From contig NZ_JONM01000010.1 in the NCBI RefSeq assembly GCF_000711875.1, positions 1 through 64,000 of the forward strand: DNA of 64,000 bases. Direction: 5' to 3'. The stretch's first letter is position 1; every line of letters starts with the position of its first letter. The position numbers were made by a program, and so were the translations under genes. The stretch comes from Andreprevotia chitinilytica DSM 18519. Its GTDB lineage: Bacteria; Pseudomonadota; Gammaproteobacteria; Burkholderiales; Chitinibacteraceae. The notes beneath the pieces were generated by a model. The model saw only the letters and a list, made by a program, of their open reading frames with translations, did not search any database and was not told the DNA's origin. Below, piece after piece: positions 60,125 to 64,000 of this stretch.

Positions 60125-60874
60125 GTGGTTACGCGAACAAGCCTGGAAAATTATATCGGACAACGATTATCCGTTGACCGCTTTCGCGATTACTGTCCAA
60201 ACGGGCTGCAAGTCGAAGGCCGCGACGAAATCCGCGTTCTCGCTACAGCAGTCACCGCCAGTCTTGCCGCCATTAACGCGGCCATCGACATTGGCGCTGA
60301 CGCCTTGCTGGTCCATCACGGGTTTTTCTGGAAGAACGAAGCGGCCCCCATCGTGCGCACCAAGAAAACCCGCATCGCCAAGCTGCTCGCCCACGACCTG
60401 AACCTGTTCGCCTACCATCTGCCGCTCGATGCGCACGCCGAACTGGGCAATAACGCCACGCTTGGCGCAGCGCTGGGCATCACCCCGACTGGCCGTTTCG
60501 CGGAACAGGACCTGGGCTGGCTGGGCGAGTTACCCACGCCGATGTCATTTGCCGACTTCAGCCAGCACGTCGCAGCCGTTCTGGGTCGCCCGCCACTGGC
60601 GATTGGCGATGTGGACAAACCGATCCGCCGCATCGCCTGGTGCACCGGCGGCGCGCAAGGTTATTTCCACGAAGCGGCCACGCTCGACATCGATTGCTTT
60701 CTCACTGGCGAAGCCTCTGAATTCGTCGCCCATCTCTCGCAGGAAACCGGCATCGCCTATCTGGGCGCCGGCCACCACGCCACGGAACGTGGCGGCGTGC
60801 GTGCACTGGGAGATCATCTCGGCGCGACTTTCGGCCTCATCGTCCACCATCTCGACATCCCGAACCCGGTCTGA
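60125..60874 (+). CDS. Nif3-like dinuclear metal centre protein (YbgI family)
   Basis: Protein of 249 residues, matching E. coli YbgI in length. Motifs: [16 protein letters not shown] near residue 20, [15 protein letters not shown] (metal-binding His pair), [16 protein letters not shown] (His, Asp), and the C-terminal [21 protein letters not shown] (His, Glu). Believed to be a metal-dependent hydrolase or GTP cyclohydrolase I type 2 relative; no agreed reaction. No ATG is near the conserved start; GTG 60125 gives the usual beginning, and GTG 60107 is an alternative. Confidence 0.88.
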   Translation: MVTRTSLENYIGQRLSVDRFRDYCPNGLQVEGRDEIRVLATAVTASLAAINAAIDIGADALLVHHGFFWKNEAAPIVRTKKTRIAKLLAHDLNLFAYHLPLDAHAELGNNATLGAALGITPTGRFAEQDLGWLGELPTPMSFADFSQHVAAVLGRPPLAIGDVDKPIRRIAWCTGGAQGYFHEAATLDIDCFLTGEASEFVAHLSQETGIAYLGAGHHATERGGVRALGDHLGATFGLIVHHLDIPNPV

Positions 60875-60876
60875 TC

Positions 60877-61386
60877 ATGCCCAACACTTATTACATCCAA
60901 CGCTGTTTCGCTCTGGCAGCAGCGTTGTCGCTATTTGCCGGTTGTGCAACCCAAACCGGCCCCGGCCCCAAGCCGTCGACAACAACCCCATCCACCACGG
61001 CGCCAGGCACCACGCCCACACCGACCCCGGCACCCAGCCGGCCATCGCCGGAGCTGCAGCCGCCCTCCGTGCTGATTCAGAATCGCACGCCGCAAGCAAT
61101 CCTCGAGGACATCGTCAAATACCGCACCGGCCGCGGCATGACCGTGACCACGAAAACCGCGAATCGCGTGGAATTTTCCATGACGGTGCAAAAAGTCAAG
61201 GTGCCGACCGAAGCGCGCATACGCTATCTGCTGACGGCCAGCGGCGGGGGCCAGTTGCTCTCTGCCCGCGTGTTCCAGGTCGCCAATCCGGGCACGACCA
61301 AGGAACAGATCACCGAAATCACCAATGATGTTGCACAACAGCTCGACCGCGAGCTGGCCGGTTACGCCAAAGGCGACTGGCGCTGA
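60877..61386 (+). CDS. Hypothetical lipoprotein
   Basis: Protein of 169 residues with lipobox LFAGC near residue 20-23. A Thr/Pro/Ser-rich linker (about 25-60) is followed by a folded domain of about 100 residues: AILEDIVKYRTGRGMTVTTK, VEFSMTVQKV, RIRYLLTASGGGQLLSAR and EQITEITNDVAQQLDREL. The domain resembles small beta-alpha lipoproteins of the outer membrane, without catalytic motifs. It starts 2 bases after the Nif3-like stop, so the two are co-transcribed. Confidence 0.7.
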   Translation: MPNTYYIQRCFALAAALSLFAGCATQTGPGPKPSTTTPSTTAPGTTPTPTPAPSRPSPELQPPSVLIQNRTPQAILEDIVKYRTGRGMTVTTKTANRVEFSMTVQKVKVPTEARIRYLLTASGGGQLLSARVFQVANPGTTKEQITEITNDVAQQLDRELAGYAKGDWR

Positions 61387-61464
61387 ATCGCTGTCTGAAT
61401 CACTGACTGACGCAGCGGCGCATCAGGACCACACCGTATGCTTTCAGTTCCCTACCCTGTCGGG

Positions 61465-61470
61465 TAGAAT
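61465..61470 (+). promoter_or_regulatory. Putative -10 box of the petABC operon
   Basis: TAGAAT at 61465-61470, about 95 bases before petA. The sequence 17-18 bases upstream (TTTCAG or CTTTCA) is a poor -35, so strength is uncertain. A short inverted pair CCCTACCC/GGGTAG overlaps the spacer. Confidence 0.4.
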
Positions 61471-61565
61471 TCGCGAGTTTAGCTTTAGGAACAGCTCGGA
61501 AAATCCGGCCATCTCGCCGTTACCGGGCTGTTTCTACAAGAGATTCCTTCAATCAGGGATAAGTT

Positions 61566-62144
61566 ATGAGTGACCAACAAGTAGACAACAGCAAGCGGCG
61601 TTTCCTGCTGCTGGCCACCAGCGGCGCAGGCGCCGTGGCCGTGGCCGGCGTAGCAACGCCGTTCATCGCCAGCTTCTTCCCGTCCGAGCGCGCCAAGGCC
61701 GCCGGCGCGCCGGTTGAAGTGGATATCAGCAAGCTTGAGCTGGGCCAGAAGATCGACGTCGAATATCGCGGCAAGCCCGTCTGGATCGTGAAGCGCACAC
61801 CGGAAATGCTCGCCAACCTGCCCAAGCTGGACGGCAAACTCGCCGACCCCAAGTCGGATGACAGCGAACAACCCGATTACGCAAAGAACACCTGGCGGTC
61901 GAAAAAACCGGAAGTCTGGGTTGCCACCGGCGTCTGCACCCATTTGGGCTGTTCGCCAACCTTCCGCCCGGAACTTGCCCCGGCAGACTTGGGCTCGGAT
62001 TGGCTGGGCGGCTACTTCTGCCCCTGTCATGGCTCCAAATACGACCTCTCCGGTCGTGTTTACTCCAGCATGCCCGCACCAAAAAACCTGCCCATCCCCC
62101 CTTATGCGTTCCTGAGCGATACGCGTTTGAAGATTGGCGAATAA
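61566..62144 (+). CDS. petA: Ubiquinol-cytochrome c reductase iron-sulfur subunit (Rieske)
   Basis: Subunit of the cytochrome bc1 complex, 192 residues. Twin-arginine-type signal/anchor KRRFLLLATSGAGAVAVAG at about 11-29, so the protein is folded before export with its cluster. The [2Fe-2S] ligands are in CTHLGCSP and CPCHGSKYD (two Cys, two His) near residues 122 and 150. It oxidises ubiquinol and passes electrons to cytochrome c1. First gene of petABC; petB starts 15 bases later. Confidence 0.95.
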   Translation: MSDQQVDNSKRRFLLLATSGAGAVAVAGVATPFIASFFPSERAKAAGAPVEVDISKLELGQKIDVEYRGKPVWIVKRTPEMLANLPKLDGKLADPKSDDSEQPDYAKNTWRSKKPEVWVATGVCTHLGCSPTFRPELAPADLGSDWLGGYFCPCHGSKYDLSGRVYSSMPAPKNLPIPPYAFLSDTRLKIGE

Positions 62145-62159
62145 GGCCCGGAGCGAACC

Positions 62160-63512
62160 ATGAGCAAACTAGAACAACTCGGTAAAGACACCCTGCAATG
62201 GGTCGATGACCGCTTCCCGCTGACGGCGTTGTGGAAGGAGCATGTCTCCGAATACTACGCACCGAAAAACTTCAACTTCTGGTACTTCTTCGGCTCGCTG
62301 GCACTGCTGGTGCTGGTGATCCAGATCGTCACCGGCATCTTCCTGACGATGAACTACAAGCCGGACGGCTCGCTGATTCCGGGCACCAATGTCTCGGTCG
62401 CGTTCGCTTCGGTCGAATACATCATGCGCGACGTGGGCGGTGGCTGGATCATCCGCTACATGCACTCCACTGGCGCCTCGATGTTCTTCGTCGTCGTCTA
62501 CATGCACATGTTCCGCGGCCTGATCTACGGCTCGTACCAGAAGCCACGCGAGCTGGTGTGGATCTTCGGCATGCTGATCTTCCTGTGCCTGATGGCCGAA
62601 GCCTTCCTGGGCTACCTGCTGCCGTGGGGCCAGATGTCGTTCTGGGGCGCACAGGTGATCGTGAACCTGTTCGCATCGATCCCGATGATCGGCCCGGATC
62701 TCTCGACCTTCATCCGTGGTGACTTCGTGGTATCTGATGCCACGCTGAACCGCTTCTTCGCGCTGCACGTGATTGCCGTGCCGCTGATCCTGCTGGCGCT
62801 GGTCGTAGCCCACCTGATCGCACTGCACGAAGTCGGCTCGAACAACCCGGACGGCGTCGAGATCAAGAAGAACAAGGACCCGAAGACCGGCCTGCCGCTC
62901 GATGGCATTCCGTTCCACCCGTATTACACGGTAAAGGATATCTTCGGCGTGGCGGTGTTCCTGGTGGTGTTCACCACCATCGTGTTCTTCCTGCCGAACG
63001 TGTTCGGTTACTTCCTGGAAGACAACAACTTCATCCCGGCCGACCCGCTGAAGACCCCGCCGCACATTGCGCCGGTATGGTACTTCACGCCGTTCTACGC
63101 GATCCTGCGCGCCATTCCGTCCTTCCTTGGCACGCAGGTGTGGGGCGTACTGGGCATGGGCGCTGCGGTGGTGGTCATCGCCTTCCTGCCGTGGCTCGAC
63201 CGTAGCCCGGTGAAGTCGATCCGTTATCGTCCGAAGTCGTTCAAGGTCATCCTGGGCATCTTCATCGTCGCGTTCATCGGCCTGGGTATCCTCGGCGCGC
63301 TGCCGCCGACCACGGTTCGCACCCTCGTGTCGCGCATCCTGTCGGTGGTCTACTTCGCCTTCTTCTTCCTGATGCCGTTCTACTCGAAAATGGGGAAAAC
63401 GCTGCCGGTGCCTGATCGTGTTACCGATACCAACGGTTCTCGCCAGCTGCAATTCCTGTTCTGGATGGCGGTCACCTTCATCGGCGCAGCCGTGTTTGCC
63501 AAGGTTATTTAA
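62160..63512 (+). CDS. petB: Ubiquinol-cytochrome c reductase cytochrome b subunit
   Basis: Integral subunit of bc1, 450 residues, with eight main TM helices and an extra C-terminal helix, the longer form common in betaproteobacteria. The haem-binding His pairs are in RYMHSTGASMFFVVVYMHMF and FALHVIAVPLILLALVVAHL. GYLLPWGQMSFWGAQV near residue 150 and a PEW-equivalent region (PVWYFTPFYAIL) form the quinol-oxidation pocket. Cytochrome c1 follows 13 bases later. Confidence 0.96.
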   Translation: MSKLEQLGKDTLQWVDDRFPLTALWKEHVSEYYAPKNFNFWYFFGSLALLVLVIQIVTGIFLTMNYKPDGSLIPGTNVSVAFASVEYIMRDVGGGWIIRYMHSTGASMFFVVVYMHMFRGLIYGSYQKPRELVWIFGMLIFLCLMAEAFLGYLLPWGQMSFWGAQVIVNLFASIPMIGPDLSTFIRGDFVVSDATLNRFFALHVIAVPLILLALVVAHLIALHEVGSNNPDGVEIKKNKDPKTGLPLDGIPFHPYYTVKDIFGVAVFLVVFTTIVFFLPNVFGYFLEDNNFIPADPLKTPPHIAPVWYFTPFYAILRAIPSFLGTQVWGVLGMGAAVVVIAFLPWLDRSPVKSIRYRPKSFKVILGIFIVAFIGLGILGALPPTTVRTLVSRILSVVYFAFFFLMPFYSKMGKTLPVPDRVTDTNGSRQLQFLFWMAVTFIGAAVFAKVI

Positions 63513-63525
63513 GGGAAACGCCAAC

Positions 63526-64000
63526 ATGCATAAGAATATTCGTCGTTTCCTCGCCGCTGCTGCACTGCTCTTGCCGGTGGCGGTGTTCGCCAACGAAGGC
63601 GGTGCGCACCTCGACAAGGCACCGATCGATCTGCACAACCCTGAGTCGCTGCAACGTGGCGCGCAGACGTTCGCCAACTACTGCCTGTCGTGCCACAGCG
63701 CGCTCAACATGCGCTACAACCGGCTGCAAGACCTTGGCCTGACTGAAGACCAGATCAAAGCCAACCTGATGTTCGCCACCGACAAAGTCGGCGAGCAGAT
63801 GAAGGTAGCGATGCAAGCGCCTGATGCCAAAGTCTGGTTTGGCGCCGTGCCGCCGGATCTGTCGGTGATCGCGCGTGCCCGTGGTGCAGATTGGCTCTAC
63901 ACCTACCTGCGCACCTTCTATCGTGACGATACCCGCCCGACCGGCTGGAACAATATCGCCTTCGACAAGGTCGGCATGCCGCACGCCCTCTGGGAGCTGC
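63526..64000 (+). CDS. petC: Ubiquinol-cytochrome c reductase cytochrome c1 subunit (partial)
   Basis: The 3' end is cut by the window edge; 158 codons are visible. Signal peptide about 1-22 (FLAAAALLLPVAVFA). The haem c attachment motif CLSCHS is near residue 53, in the context QTFANYCLSCHSALNMRYNR, which is diagnostic of cytochrome c1. The PPDLSVIARARGADWLYTYL and YRDDTRPTGWNN segments follow. The axial Met and the C-terminal anchor lie beyond the window. Confidence 0.94.
   Translation, partial: MHKNIRRFLAAAALLLPVAVFANEGGAHLDKAPIDLHNPESLQRGAQTFANYCLSCHSALNMRYNRLQDLGLTEDQIKANLMFATDKVGEQMKVAMQAPDAKVWFGAVPPDLSVIARARGADWLYTYLRTFYRDDTRPTGWNNIAFDKVGMPHALWEL

Noticed and set aside
62169-63677. 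A 502-codon open frame on the minus strand
   Set aside because: It is antisense to petB/petC, whose proteins are certain; the translation is rich in Arg, His, Gln and Asp with no domain, as expected of a shadow frame in GC-rich DNA.
1-64000. CRISPR array, tRNA genes, insertion sequence or prophage
   Set aside because: No regularly spaced repeats, no cloverleaf sequences with CCA-end context, no transposase, integrase or phage structural gene were seen. The C4-like RNA is the only phage-type element.

Overview
The window is a 64 kb piece of a betaproteobacterial chromosome with GC-rich coding sequence. It is most likely from the order Neisseriales (Chitinibacteraceae/Chromobacteriaceae type). 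That placement is inferred from gene content and order (grxC-secB-gpsA; kdsD-kdsC-lptCAB-rpoN-hpf-ptsN-hprK-rapZ; petABC with a 450-residue cytochrome b) and was not tested by a search. Nearly all of it is housekeeping DNA. I see no tRNA, insertion sequence, integrase or CRISPR array.

Layout: (1-230) promoter and antitermination leader of an rRNA operon that reads leftward out of the window. (487-3519) grxC, secB, an SH3 protein, gpsA and a metallophosphoesterase. (3526-8021) an unknown protein, bioF-bioH and a secreted DUF1996 protein. (8263-14262) a leftward operon with a NitT/TauT-type ABC importer followed by a DctB/DctD-like two-component system. (14512-18030) a TraB/GumN protein, a C4-type antisense RNA locus controlling a small unknown gene, a ParE-type toxin-antitoxin pair and azlCD. 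(18145-25219) acetyltransferase-ubiC-ubiA, a glycolipid glycosyltransferase operon and a CDF metal exporter. (25348-33576) yebC, a lipoprotein, an adenylate cyclase/SH3/M48 peptidase module and pepP-ubiH. (33734-40404) a diguanylate cyclase, a frameshifted solute-binding protein, a patatin lipoprotein, trmO, a flavin reductase, another solute-binding protein and yaaA. (40753-46507) an HPP-CBS protein, asd, dtd, and a MATE exporter preceded by a tandem RNA element. (46669-55040) a long leftward block for envelope and nitrogen-PTS functions (kdsD to ubiX). (55448-64000) dctA, a Kef antiporter, a DegS-like protease, a Nif3-like protein, a lipoprotein and petABC, with petC cut by the window end.

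Two non-coding loci stand out. At 15708-15980 a C4-like RNA fold carries two antisense segments. These match two pairs of target sites, one upstream and one covering the Shine-Dalgarno sequence of the downstream gene, which is the architecture of the phage P1/P7 C4 immunity RNA. At 44608-44846 two copies of an H-type pseudoknot motif lie in tandem before a small gene and a MATE exporter. The first copy is followed by an intrinsic terminator and the second by a hairpin that buries the ribosome binding site. This looks like a tandem riboswitch, and I could not match it to a known class.

The chromosome also carries several families of short palindromic (REP-like) repeats. One 37-bp family occurs twice (16271, 40436) and one REPIN family occurs twice (37184, 46503). 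Functional links: the sigma-54 gene rpoN, a sigma-54-dependent response regulator with an intact GAFTGA loop, and a DctA transporter all sit in the window, suggesting a C4-dicarboxylate regulatory circuit. Several housekeeping operons are tightly coupled by 4-bp ATGA overlaps.
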